Source: Nemania diffusa
Taxonomy: Eukaryota; Ascomycota; Sordariomycetes; Xylariales; Xylariaceae
Direction of reading: 5' to 3'
DNA length: 64,000 bases
Assembly: GCA_038501195.1 (NCBI GenBank)
Contig: JBBPUQ010000004.1
Location: 3,796,001 to 3,860,000 of the forward strand
Made by a program: the position numbers and the translations under genes
Shown here: one piece after another, positions 29,674 through 44,070 of the stretch
How the letters are laid out: every line of letters begins with the position of its first letter
Position numbering within the stretch: the first letter of the stretch is position 1
The notes under the pieces: model-generated
Database searches by the model: none
What the model was told of the DNA's origin: nothing
The model's input: the letters and a program-made list of their open reading frames with translations, nothing else

Positions 29674-32600
29674 CTCGGATGCAGGGTCTAGTGAAAATGA
29701 AAATGTGTATTGCAGATGGGACAGTCGTGTAGCGGTTAGGTTCTTTTGGTTGCTGTATCAGGAGGCGATGATTATGTTTCGCTGGGTGAAAAAGTTGAAG
29801 ATGTCGCATTGTTTGGCCTACCTCCGCAGCACAGTAGGTAATAGGTATTGAAGCACTACACAGCCACAGTTGAGTGTACTGTGGGTCGGATGGGCTGATG
29901 CAACCGCGCATTAGCCACACCCCACCCCACCCCATCTTAAAATTCCTAGGTACCTATTTAAACCGCCAGAAAATTTTATCCTGGCTTGCTTTCCTTTCCT
30001 CTTCTTCAACCACCGACCTGTGCCCGACCGTCCTCTGTTCGCATTGCGAATTCAGAGTTGATGGTCGAGGCAGCTCGATTTCTTATGGAATCATCCTTCT
30101 TGTCATGATGTCAGTCCAAATCACAGGTCGCAGACCAACCATTTCATTGAACCTGAGCTCGCCATTAGGCTGAGCTCGGTACTTTGCATTTGGAGACCGT
30201 ATATTCCAAAACCACAACCGAGATCTTTGATTCATGAGGTGGGGGATAACCATACGATGTCTACATATATTTTTCGATAACTCTGATTTTACAATGTGGT
30301 TAGTGTAGGTACTAGTTCCGCCTCCAAGTCGAGTTCTTCATATGGATGAGAATAATATCTGCAGCCTTGCTGCGATGTTTACCTACCGTTCTACTTGCGA
30401 TTGTAACTTTCTGCGTTTGCTTTACACTATCAACAAACTGTCAAGCTGAGCACGTTTTCGCATGTACAATTGACCGATAATTAGAGGCATGTACCTACCT
30501 AGAAATATATCACTGTGGTCTACATGTTCTGGCACGTGGAACTCTGGTGGACGGTACTGCAACGTCATATGAGATTCTATTTTATCCAAGGGACGTTTTA
30601 CTATTTTGCTACGAAAATACCAACCCGGCAGCTGATTCATTTGCATTTGAATTTTAGCTGCTTTGCCTGCAAGGTTTAGCTCGTCTAGATTAGGTTCCTT
30701 GACAGCACACGAATTTCTTTTTAAATTGTTGATCAGCTAGTTGCTAAGCAGCCTACTGGCTGGGTACTCATTGTGCGGAAGTTGGTGCACGCTATAAAGA
30801 AATAGTCGCTCCATACTTACAACAATGTGCTTATGCGTATGTAATCGCGTCTCTAGAAAGGCTTAGCAGAATGCCTCTGGCTCTGCGTCGTTCAATTATT
30901 AGTCTGCAAATGACCACGTGAATCCGAGAAGTTTAGTCTAGTTGCATCAATGCGCTGCTTAGATAGTACCAGCAAGGCAACCTAGGCCAGATATGGTTAC
31001 CCATTTTGCTCTCTTTAATTTGATTCATTTGCTACACACTTTAGTTTAAAAATGGCGGGTTCCTAGAAGAATTGGGACAGGCTGCCTTAGATAGTATATT
31101 TTGCATGACCTAAGATGACCTCGTCATACAGAGTTTAATGAGTTATTGTTTCAGCTGAGAGCAAGTTACAACTATTCGGAAATGTATTAAAATTTTGCAA
31201 CTCAATCAGTCAATTTGCTCAGAGTCGCAGATAAGCTGATTTGTTCGCAGTAAGTTGCCCAGGTATTTCTCACCTACCTACCTAGTATATACATTACGCC
31301 TGTGACGACAGTGGAACTGTTGCGGGCCTTCGGCATAGACGTGCATGCATACAAGGTAGTATATATGTAGGGACCTAGCAAACAGCGCGAGCAGGAAACG
31401 GCCCTCTATGCGTATAGGTAGGTTAGGTACTCTTGAAATTTTACCTGGTAAGCAGGCTTGAACCTTAATTCTGTTACGGCTAAGTGCCTATGCATGCACC
31501 TCTTATCTAGTTAGACATATACGTAGAGTACCTAGGTAGTTGCGACTTGATCCGCTTGGGAATCATAAGCCAGTAGGAGGCTCTCCGTAAGTGCGCCTAT
31601 GCGTACCTATGTAGCCGTACCGAGGCGTACTCGTTCAATCTGTCACCTGTCAACCAGGTTCCAGAACTTGACCAGGATCATACTGGACCTTTTCGACCGC
31701 GCATCATGCAATATAGTCAGTGCCAAGATCCATCGTGGCCAAGATGGAGGGGGTCAACAGCGTCAGTAGCACCGAGCCCATCTTCTTAGAGCTCGGTTCT
31801 ATGCCACGTGAGGAAGTCTGCACCGGCGACCTGGTCGCTCGTTAAGGTCGACTACCCCGTGATGCGGCTACCTGTAGACGGCCCGAAAAGCTGGGGCTGG
31901 GTGCCGACCTGAGGCCCTGTATGTCAATCATCCATTTTGGCAGCTTCATGAAACTATTATTTCTCCTTCTCGCCTACCGCGTCATGGTCCACATCGAAAC
32001 ATACCTACTACAGATCAGGACTGGCCAGCTGCTTTGCTGTGAAGCAGTGAAGCAAGCAGAGGGTGATGACGAAGTTTGGGCACCATCCACACATTCGCCG
32101 CCGACGTGCAGGCCGACATAGAGGCCAGGGTTAATAGGGCCGAAAAAGAAAGAAGGGCCTTCATCCCTCTCCCTACGCCAACTACACTAGGTCCCCAGCT
32201 CTAGCTAGCTACCTATCTTAGACTCAAGAGGCTGATGGTGATAGGAGCAGCTATTATAAGGCACAGCCACAGCGTTTGATCATTCAAATTGCTGGACAAA
32301 TTCCTACTGTTGTCAGAGCCACTTAGACCTGGCAGCTATAGTAATCAGAGGGCGATCGAAATTCGAAGATAGAGAAGAATGCCACGTGAGTTGCTATAAT
32401 TAAAAACTCATATTTAGCTTCAAGGTGGAATATTAAGCAGTGAGAGGCTGCTCTCCATGGAGGCCCAAGACAAGCCTCAAATTCAGATAGGTAGCTAGTA
32501 AACTATGATGACGAGTTTCACGTGAATCCATCTGATGCTATACGCAGGCCACCTTCACATGCTAGACTAGCTTCTTCAAGGCGTCAATAATATAACTACG

Positions 32601-34154
32601 AGGCTATATCAGAGAAGCTCGTGCTGTTTCGTATCGGACACTAAAATGTAGTCAGATTTTGTGTAATAGCACCACAATAGCATACCTATTTCACATACCT
32701 ATCCTTTACGATGAGGGAATTCAAGAATACGGCCGGGCGCCAGCAAAGCGCTACTGTATTTGAAATCGCTACTTGTTATGTCTATAGGGTATGATCCACG
32801 ATGCGCAGACTGGAGCCACTGAGTCCAAGTCTCTGCGAAGTAAGCCCGACCCAAGGTAAGTAAATCCGAACTTTTTTTTATTCCTTGCTTGAGAAAGTGG
32901 AGGCCATGAAAAAAAAAAAAGGTATGAGCTCATCTGAAGTTCGTCTCATATTTCGTCCTGATCGACTGAGGCTTATCTCATTAAACTGCCAAGGCACGGG
33001 TTTTTCAAGCTAAAGCACCTAGCTTGAGGCTCCTCTTGCGGAAATTGACAGTCAATGCAACAGTGTATTCCTTGGCAGTCTGAATGATCATTCAATTATT
33101 CCTAATAGAATTGGAGTGAAGTTTATTATGTTCATTTTTGCCACCGCCAAACCCGGGTTGAAAGCAGTAAAATGCCATGCATTATCCAAGTAGTTTGAGC
33201 GGAGTATCCGACTAGATACTCCTCTCCATTCCTAATTCTTTTTTTTTTCTTTCAAAAAGGAGAATCTAAATGTGTGTAATATCAGTCTCAAAGAAGCATC
33301 GGCTTTGAAGAATGTAGCTTAGTGTTCATTCTGTGACCACTACAGAATAAGTACAGCATAGTAGGTAGTAGCACAGAGTACAGGTGCATCTAACGGCCTG
33401 GGGTAACGTGGAGACCCCACGATACACGTCCTAAGCACTCCAGGAATTAAGCATTAAGCTTAAACCAGTTGGTCCTTTATCGGCCAGCAAGATTAGGTAC
33501 TGCGATAAAAATTGGGGTAAGCAAGGTACCGCGCTGTAGATACCTATCTACAGTGGGTGTAGGACCACTGTAGGTAGATCGCAGATAGCTAAAATTCGGA
33601 GAAAAAAACAGCTGGGTTCTCCCTATTGAGGGGTACCTATCAGAACCCCCAACCCCAGACAGCCTGTGAGCCACTACCATCTTACCCCAGGCTAGCTCCC
33701 CACACTAACACCACCGCTCACCGAGTCCAACCCAATGCCCATACTGCCCATAGACAACTTCCTACACTATCCCCGGACTCTACTTCCTAATCAACGTCTG
33801 CCGCCTGCATGGGCCCTGAGCACGATTCTAGCGCACTCTGCAGCGGGCCGATTGAGAGATCTTTATGCCAGGTTGTAGCGGTAAATACCGACAGCACGCC
33901 ATCAGGGCGCTGGCTACCCGAGCGCGCTCACTGCATCGGCGCCGGCTGACCAGCGTCGTCGGGTGAAATTGGGGTTGGGAACGACATCGTGGAGAATCGT
34001 GGCAGAGGTACTCTGGAGTCCACGCCCGGTCCCTAGCCGCCAGAATCGGCCCTTTGGCCAGCTTCCAGCGACGCACGACTGCGGAGGCCCCAGAACGGGT
34101 TTAGTTAGGCTGCCAAGGGGCTATTCGCGATGCGCTCGCGAGGCCTCGTGAAGA
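29674..34154. other. 4.5-kb gene-poor spacer
   Basis: No coding region convinces me; all frames are under about 80 residues with no splice partners. Motifs of the type CCTACCTA / TAGGTAGG recur (for example near 30495, 31270, 31420, 31520 and 33360). Poly-A and poly-T runs stand near 32870-32920 and 33239-33250. The right end is the upstream region of the glucoamylase gene. Confidence 0.5.
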
Positions 34155-34163
34155 ATATATAAG
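34155..34163 (+). promoter_or_regulatory. TATA box of the glucoamylase gene
   Basis: ATATATAAG stands 75 bp upstream of the chosen start codon at 34238. With usual TATA-to-start spacing, transcription would begin after the in-frame ATG at 34169. This favours the start at 34238, where the protein opens directly with a signal peptide. Confidence 0.6.
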
Positions 34164-34237
34164 TCGCCATGGAAGTCGTCCAAAATAGCCTCTCAGCACT
34201 ACTCACAGTCAACGGCAGTCAACTCATACCGCCCATC

Positions 34238-36318
<2,081 letters not shown>

Positions 36319-36554
36319 GCGCAGGCCACTCGGGGCCCTGTGCTAGACATGACAATGAGACATAATGAGGAAAAGGATTCGTTGGAATTGGTGTAATGGA
36401 TGATGAAATGCACACAAAAGGACAGAACACGATTTGCCGGGCCACTACACGGGCGGCAAATGTAATCTTCTAAGCACATCCCCTCCCATATAGATGATGA
36501 GTACATGTAAAATATAGCTTCATCTTGTTTATAATAAAAATTGGGTTTTCCTAC

Positions 36555-37761
36555 CTACCTTGCTTTCGTGATCTCCTCCAACTTGCGCATGAGCGTCTCA
36601 ACCGCCCATTCAAACGTGACCTGCATATCCACATCAAGATCCAACCCCTCGTCGCCCCCCTCTCCGCCACCCACCACGTTGGGCAGTGCCAAGATGTCCT
36701 TCTCCCTCAGGACGTCGGCCCTCAGCCGCTTCTCGACGTCGCCGTCCTCGAAGAGCCAGGCGTGAGAGGCCGCGTAGTTGGGCCACACGATCTTGTCGAC
36801 GTAGCCGGGGGGGTCGGCCCAGAAGCCCTCGAGCGTGACGTAGCCGTCGCGGGCCTCGCGGCGCGCCGTGGCGCGCCGGCGGCTCACGGTCAGGAAGAAG
36901 CGCACGTCGAGCAGGTCGTCGGTGATGCGGCGCAGCGGGGGGTCGGGGCCGAAGAGGAGGAAGCCGTCGAGGAGGCAGAGCCGGAGGTCCGGTGAGGAAG
37001 AAGATGACGAGAGGAGGGCGTGGCCGGCCTGTCCTGGTGCTAGCCATGCCGCTACGCGGGCCTTGGCCGCGCTGATGGCGGAGGCTGGCACGGTGCATTT
37101 CCCGATCGTGTTCTGGTCCTCCTTGGAGTCGACGAAGGGCTGCGCTGAGGTTAGTCTCGCGCGGCGGCTCAGCTTGTGGCCCGTAGGCGGCTAGGGGGGT
37201 TTGTCCTGTCATTACCACCCTCTCTTGATATAGAAAAGCGGCATTGTGGATAATTTGCAATGTACATGTTCGCCCTCATGAAGACAGGTCCTCCCATGTG
37301 AATGATAGAGAAACCTTGCTCATTTTGGCAGCAAATGCAGTGCGGTGATGATGGAGGAGACGCTAATCCAATGCGCGCCGACTTACAGGAAAAGTGCCCT
37401 CGCTGCGTATATGCTCCAGCGCCCGCGACATGTCGTCGAAATTCAGGGCTTCCTCACAGTCCCAATCCAGAAGGCCGTGCTTGGAGGGTAGTCTGATATT
37501 TTAATAACTCAGCCAGTCAGCCTACTGCAGAATACGCATGAAGTGTTTCGATATTGCGAGTGAAGCTCAAGATTTCATTCATTCATATAGGTATTATGAG
37601 CTATAAGGTACTCACTCCTCTTCTGCCCGGTAGAAATCATCCTCGTGTAAGATGAATGTATTCGGGAAGACGTCGCGCAAGAGCCGGGCGAGCGTTGTCT
37701 TGCCGCTCGACGAGGGCCCGCTGATCCCCACGATTATCGCCTTGCGGCTCGTCTCCGTCAT
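36555..37761 (-). CDS. NRK1: Nicotinamide riboside kinase
   Basis: Three exons, 37761-37616, 37492-37387 and 37139-36555, give 278 residues. Intron 1 is 123 bp (GTGAGT); intron 2 is 247 bp (GTAAGT). The P-loop is GISGPSSSGKTTLARLL (residues 12-28). Then come LHEDDFYR (substrate Asp/Asp-Phe-Tyr motif), DWDCEEALNFDDM (the DWD motif of the NRK group) and LLDGFLLF followed by a Arg-rich lid (SRRRATARREAR). It phosphorylates nicotinamide riboside to NMN in the NAD+ salvage pathway. The Gly/Asp-rich segment near the C-terminus (VVGGGEGGDEG) is a loop not found in short homologues. It converges with the glucoamylase gene, the two coding ends being 236 bp apart. Confidence 0.88.
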
Positions 37762-38274
37762 TAGGGATAATCCTAAGGCAAGAAACTATACCAGACTTGT
37801 TCGGAAGAGAGCAGAGTAGTATATCCAATATATGGAACAAAATCCCGTCAGCCTAGCACGTTTGTTGCGATAAGTGAGAAGGAGAGTGGGCATTTCGCAT
37901 TCATAGCATCTAGTCTAGAATTAGATAAAGTCGGGGTACAAAAATAGGAAAAGCGGGCCTAGCTGATAGAGTCCTCTCACTTAGGTACCTCCTAGTAGGA
38001 CTACAAATATACCAGCGGCGAGCTGCTCTTCAATGGAATACCGTGACTTATTTTATATTTTGCTCCTCGTGGTATTCCGAGATACATTCTTTTTACCAAT
38101 TTTTTGTCTGTCGAGCTTGTTGAGATGTGACGCTTCTTATTCGTCTCAAATTATCGTCTCATATTTGCTCATAATGAGGTTTCTGCTTAATAGACCGCCG
38201 CTGACACTGACCATAGCCCAGACCATTAAAGGCACTATGATTTGAAAATAGATCGTAGACTTTGAAACGGACTG
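37762..38274. other. Intergenic between NRK1 and the fructosamine kinase gene
   Basis: Contains the NRK1 upstream region and the 3' flank of the next gene on the same strand. No further gene is supported. Confidence 0.5.
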
Positions 38275-39383
38275 TTATCCATACTTCGAATGAAGCTTCT
38301 TCATAATTGACATCGCCCCGGTCCTATAACCCCCACCGAACAGCGCCCAGTGATTCAAGTGATGATATCTAGAAAGTAGAGGTCAGCAAAGCCGTCAAAA
38401 TTCCTAAAGAATCGATTAAGGATCACGTACAACTCATACAGGGCAATGCGATCATTCCATTCTTCCTTAGGCTCGGCTTTTGGAACCAGGCTTTCGTACT
38501 CCTTCCAGAAGTTAGACCCAAAGCCACCGAACATCCGCATGATACCGAGCTCATATTCGGAATGCCCATAGACACACGAGGGGTCAAAGACGACCTCTTC
38601 CGCACCACCTTTACCCGCGATCCGTCCGCGCCCCTGGTTCCCGCTCCATAAATCCCCATGAACCACGACAGGCTGCACGCCCTTCAAGTGATCGTCTCCA
38701 AGCAACCGGGGCACGATCACGTCGGCCGTCTTCTCGACCGCTTTAGAAAGCTCTGCATCGGCGCCATTGTTCTTGATACCTTCGGCCATGATAACACGTA
38801 GGCGGTTGTTCGCGTAGAAGTCGGCCCACGACGCCTTCCAGGTGTTATTCTGAGGCGATGATCCGCAGCATGTGGTTACGGGGAACCCGTACATAGGTCT
38901 GTCGAAGCCTTCGGGGATAGGCGCGGGCGTCGTGTGCAGGCGAGCCAGTTTCCGGGCTAGCGTTTCGCCTGAGCCTCCTGGTGCTGATGAGTTGAGGTCT
39001 AAGAAGTCGGTAGCCATGAAGTGCTTGTTCTGGCTGTTCCTAAGGGGGCCATGGGCATACGCCCTAGGACAGAAGCTCGGTATGATGTTGTGTATAGCAT
39101 TGAGGGACTCGTGCTCTCCTATGGCACGGGTAAGTACCTAGGGATAGAATGGCAGGACGCTAAAGAATATCGATTGAATATTTATGTAAATCTCACCTTG
39201 GAACATTAACTCAGCTTCTGGTCCAGTCCCAGTCTTCACAAAATAGTTTATGTCTTTGCCATTAACCGTTGAGCTCAGTTTAAATGTCGACGCGAAGCCG
39301 GATCCTCCATGCGAAGTAAGTTTAGTTGTGTGAGGATTGAGGCTCAAGGCCTCGATGATTGCAGGATCTACATTAGAAGCCAT
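38275..39383 (-). CDS. Fructosamine/ketosamine-3-kinase family protein
   Basis: Three exons, 39383-39197, 39118-38431 and 38368-38275, give 322 residues. The third exon is easily missed: splicing GAGTT|A restores YELYHHLNHWALFGGGYR, the conserved C-terminal block of the family, and ends at TAA 38277-38275. N-terminal motifs are GGSGFASTFKL (nucleotide loop), YFVKTG (ATP-binding Lys) and ELMFQGEHESLNAI. The catalytic loop is VVHGDLWSGN and the metal-binding Asp is in FDPSCVYGHSEYEL. The family phosphorylates ketosamine adducts on glycated proteins or small amines and so starts deglycation. It is cytosolic by its lack of signals. Confidence 0.9.
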
Positions 39384-40011
39384 TATTTAAAGATGGCATC
39401 AAGTATGTGGCTTCACCCAGAAAGCCCTCATTACCGATCAGCTTTAGCTCGAGAACGACGGTGTTGTGACAAGACTGAGCGGTTTGGCATCTGACGTCAC
39501 CAGTGTAATATAAAATGGGACGTCCCTCTCAATCCAGCGATTTAAGTGCTACTGAGCTTGCTTAGGAATTTAGGGCAAACAGTGACGCATTAAACCTCTC
39601 AAAAACTCCAACCAGCACGATTTCTAGAAGCTGACAAAATCGAAAGGTTGCACAATACCCTATGTAGGTAGGTAAGGTATTGATACATGTAACCTAGAAT
39701 TGCAACCCCACCAAAACGCTTATCAATGACCTGAGAGAGGCCCTGGCGGCATGGCACGGTCAGCGGCGGTTCGGGGCGGAGAATCCCTGTAATTTAAGGT
39801 GTCACAGTTGGGAATAGCGCCGTCCCACATTTTCCAGGCACTGCATTCCAACATGTTCAGCGCAGTAAAATCAACCAGCACGAATCCCCATCCAAACTCC
39901 TTTCTATACCAGGCATATATATCTAGATATGAGATCTAGTGATCTAAACCCTCGTTCATATGTTCCCAATGGCGCCTTTTCATATACATTGACAGCTTCA
40001 TAATCCGATTT
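39384..40011. other. Intergenic spacer
   Basis: No supported gene. Contains the upstream region of the fructosamine kinase gene and a TAGGTAGGTA motif near 39664. Confidence 0.5.
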
Positions 40012-40613
40012 CTACTTCGGTTTCTGAGTTTGAGAATGACTCTCAAAGCTCAGACGGCTTATTGAGGCAGCATCCGAGCACAGTGGTACCAAGTCCGAAG
40101 CCACGCTCTCCCGACTTCCAAATACTTGAGTCTTCTTCGAAGCCATCTGGTATTTAGGATACCCCTTCTCATCCTGCCAAGCTGGTCAGTATATAGCTCT
40201 CTACTTGGCAGTTTGGAAAATAACTCACAGTGGAACCGTGACCTGTCCCGTTGAAGCACGCGGCGCATGGACAAATGGAAGGACCAGATGTGGTGTTCCT
40301 GGGCGCGTCGAGCTGGGCACGCCACCAATCTTGGAACCCAGATCTTGGCATCTTGAGAATAGTATCAGCAACGATGAGTTGCCCTTTCGCCCACAGATGA
40401 TCAAGCTCCTTTGCTGTGTGTTACTGGATGTTGCTAGATGCGGCGGATGTACTCGATGCCGAAATAACTGCAGGTTTCTCTTGTCGTCTTTCAAATGGTA
40501 GGTGATCTTCTGGCCCAATGACTCGAGGTTATATCGTAAGGTTCGATCAATCACGACGGTCAAGACGAAGAATAATACGACCAAGCTAGAAAATTACTAG
40601 CCAACGCATCCAT
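40012..40613 (-). CDS. Small hypothetical protein with CPCxxCxGTG motif
   Basis: Exons 2 and 3 (40413-40229 and 40173-40012) are well supported: GTGAGT donor, TACTGACC branch, TTGGCAG acceptor, and a frame that runs cleanly from KELDHLWAKGQL through DTILKMPRSGFQDWWRAQL to the motif CPCAACFNGTGHG and on to TAG at 40014. Exon 1 is proposed as 40613-40598 (MDALA) over a 184-bp intron with a GTAATT donor and ACACAG acceptor; this part is weaker. The total is 120 residues. The CxCxxCxGTG cluster resembles one zinc repeat of DnaJ-type proteins, but one repeat alone is not a known domain. I do not recognise the family. It has no signal peptide. Confidence 0.5.
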
Positions 40614-43600
40614 GAGGGAAGCAACTCGGTCTTATACTCATGATCTCGTTTAGCTACCAAGAGATAGGCTGACTGTCTGAATTTCTCCGTCAGACCGAAG
40701 CCTATCGAAATGCATATATGTAATAGTGAAGCCGCAGGAGAGTCTTTTTTCTTGGTTCCCGGTTCCCCTTCTGGGTTGGCAAGGCTTGAGTTACTGCGCA
40801 GCCAGCTCGCCATATATATACGTGCATCCTCGAGCAGCTAGGCCTGGTATGGCAACATTGCCACTTCCGATAATTTCCTACACTTCGATCGCGAAAGTGG
40901 TCTACGTTAGTCTTAGGGGGGCCGAGGGGGGCAAAATTATCACGCCCGACTTACGGCCTCTCGATAATAATACCAACGAAGTCTCAGCCCCGAAAAAGCG
41001 AGGCATTTACTTGCGATAAAGGAGCTTTTTCGTGAAACCCACAGATGCAAAATCGCACATTAGTGCAGAAGCTACACATCATCCTGGCCTAATTGGTTAG
41101 ACATCAACACACATGGGCACACGCCACGCTACAGAGTACATACATCATGCATACGCCTTTTTGGTTGTCACCGTCGATCTGCCGGGGCTACGGATGGTCC
41201 CGGCCCCCACACCGTCCACCGGCACCGTATTTAAATAGGCAGTCCAATCTACTGCCCAGACCTAAAGTGCGATGCGGCGCTGTAGTGCCCATTTCGATTT
41301 TACAATAAGGCCGCCCCCTAACTCGTATGATATTGAGCTGTTGTTCGTGCCATTCTATAGCGAATGTCGTGACGTAAGAGTACGAAACTGTAGGTAGGTA
41401 GGTTAGCGCTTAAGCCCAAGCGCTAGCCTACACAAAGTTCTCCCGTTTCTTACTCGCGAGTCGCCATTCGGGCCTTGGACATAAAGTATTACTGATTAGA
41501 CTTCGGCTTTCGGCGTTCGGCCTTCATCATCGTAATTTTCATTTCGGATTGTTTATTCCTAACCCTCACGCCAAACTAATGTATTTTCACTGGGGCTAAT
41601 AGTTTGACCGATAAATAAGAGTTACAGTTTTCCTAGAAGGATTCATTGCTTGTCTAATAACCTCGTCCAATCTAGGTAAATATGCGATCATAGGATGTAC
41701 TCAAACTAGTAGACTTATACGTGGTTATGTCATGATTGATGACTTCTCATAGTTCATCTTTGTAATCCCTTCAAACACAACAGAATCGCTGTCATATATA
41801 CATATATATATCTTTATATACTTTTGCAGTGTGAGAGTATCACCCCCACGCCCCTTTTGACGCTCTCAGCTCAACCATAATCTTCCCGTTCGGTTCGCCT
41901 AGGGGCATACGACAAGGTTAAGTTTAATTCCTAGATCCCCTAGTTCAGTAGGTGATGCTGCAACGTTGTTCCGCTTCAAACTCAGTCACATTGGACCACG
42001 CTACATGCAACATTTTATGCCCCCATAGGCCGGTCACAAAGACGCCCAGGTGAGCTGGGGCCGAGAGTATTTAACTAAGTTTTCAGCCCCAAATACAAAT
42101 ACGGGCTTCATACACAGGCAGTCCAATGCCGTTACTCAAAAGCCCCCATCCTATCTTTAACGATTCCGGCATTCGATCCCAAAGGTCAGGGATCTCCGTG
42201 GACTACTTAATCACTATGATACATCAGGGTCCAAAACTTAACCTCAATGCCCTTGTACCTTGCCATTTTAACTTTCCCCAGACCATGCGCGAGCTATAAA
42301 AGACGTCGATTTGTGATATTCAGCCCGACAAGGGTAGGGTGCCCTAGGTTTCCGGAGTAGAAGGTCATACCTTCACATACGGAGGTAGGTTTTATCCGTA
42401 ACCTTTACCTTTAAGATGAGAAGGAATCGTGCAATCGAATAGAACGCAGTGGATGTCAAGCGATATATGGTGTCTACCTAGGTGTATATGCTATATTAAT
42501 CCTAAGCAGAAACTTAATAGATAGCAGGCACTGAGCACCTGCATCCCGTAACCATGTAAAGTATGTGGCTTAAGCTATATAACCTCCGGTGGCCTTAACT
42601 TTATATATGTGCAAAGTTCTTCTTGCCGCCAACATGGGTAGGAGACCAGCACCGGTATAAGCCCAAGACACATTCGGTAAAGTGTGAACCTTTCGTACCT
42701 TCTCTATACATCTAGTTCTCAAAACTTCAAGATTTTATTAAAGTCAGCTACTCTTTTAAGGGTATAACTAGTCATATACTCAGTGCACCTATATATATGA
42801 ACCGCCAAAAGTTCCCCTAACATTCTAATTCCTTCTCAGTTTATGGGATTGAGACATAGTTGTATAATATGTAAGAAATAGTCTATATCATCATATAGTA
42901 GATTGAAACGAATAACAGTATAGCCGAACATCGACATCTAAGTCCAAACACTGTTTGTAACTGCTTTAAGCTACCCGAAGCACTAAGTTCATCCCGAAAA
43001 TAACTAAGTTAACACGTCTCGAGTTAGAAACGGCAGTAAAGGTAAAGGCTTGTACATACCTTAGCACTATCATCATAAACTGGATGTAGTGGCAGGATGT
43101 TGTACAAAATACAGACACGGCAGATGTGGGGTGAAAGAGAAAGAGCCGAGGGATATTATTTGTGCGTGTGTTTAGCAGTAAGGGATAGAAAAGCGAGTTG
43201 ATTAATTAACTTCCGGCCTTGTCGCGGATACCAGGGCTTCTACGTACCCTAAACTATCAACGTTAACAGTCTGAAGCATAGTTGGTAAGTGCTATCCTAG
43301 AAAACGCGTATGCTCTCATGGGCTCTTACTAAAATTACCTTTCTTCTTCTAACTTGAAGGTTTGAACCAGAAAGACAATACTATGAGTATTCGTATATAA
43401 ACAACTCTCACTTCGACTAGATACATTTGACATCTAATATTTCTTAAGACCAACGTTCCCCTACTTCGCCCAAGACAACATCTCACTCGCCATAACTCAA
43501 CCCACCAACATCACATCAACACTTCCCCCTTCCTTGCCAACCTATACCCAAATTCCTTGCGTCCACAGTCACCAAGCAACTAAGAAAACATTCATACAAA

Positions 43601-43641
43601 CCCCAAACCCCACCGTCACCAATATTACACCTCACAACACC
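40614..43641. other. 3-kb gene-poor spacer
   Basis: No coding region is supported. AT dinucleotide runs stand near 41795-41820, and TAGGTAGGTAGG near 41392-41402. The last 100 bp before the next gene are C-rich and CAAC-rich, as in fungal 5' leaders. Confidence 0.5.
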
Positions 43642-44070
43642 ATGATGTACGGCAACATAAGATCCGACCCCAAGCGCGACGGCCCCAGATACGCCAACCT
43701 CTCCATGAGCCCCCGCCCCAGGCGGACGAACCCTCCCCCCATCTCCGTCTCTAGGTCTCAAGCAGCAGCGCTAGCGGCCCGGGCCTGCGACGACGGCAGC
43801 CCCGACGGCCTCGTGGCGAGCGTGGCGCGGGGCCTGCGGAGCTCCTGGGCCGCCTTCGACGGCGACCGCGCGAGCCTGCGCGCCTGGTACGCCCGCGTGG
43901 ACTACGAGGTGCACTTGTGGTGGCAGCCCGTCGCCTTCCAGCTGAGGCTGGTCCTGGCGTTGCTGCAACGCCTCCTCTTCTACGCCATCAAAGCCTACGC
44001 CGCGTGGTTTGTTTTGCTGTGGACGTGCAGGGGCCTGGTATACTGGAGCCTGGGTGACGGGTATGCGTAG
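43642..44070 (+). CDS. Hypothetical small membrane-associated protein
   Basis: One exon, 142 residues, from the ATG at 43642 (CAACACCATG context with C at -3). The first 45 residues are basic and Pro/Ser-rich. The middle (about 45-95) is Ala/Arg-rich and helical. The C-terminal third, from LWWQPVAFQLRLVLALLQRLL to WFVLLWTCRGLVYWSL, has one long or two short hydrophobic helices. GC-rich third positions support coding. I do not recognise a family. The C-rich leader before it fits a real promoter. Function unknown. Confidence 0.55.
   Translation: MMYGNIRSDPKRDGPRYANLSMSPRPRRTNPPPISVSRSQAAALAARACDDGSPDGLVASVARGLRSSWAAFDGDRASLRAWYARVDYEVHLWWQPVAFQLRLVLALLQRLLFYAIKAYAAWFVLLWTCRGLVYWSLGDGYA

Noticed and set aside
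30422..30646. 74-residue frame on the minus strand
   Set aside because: Short, isolated, no splice partner and no recognised motif in a gene-poor spacer.
34169..34237. Upstream in-frame ATG of the glucoamylase gene as start
   Set aside because: It would put 23 polar residues before the signal peptide and lies only 6 bp after the TATA box.
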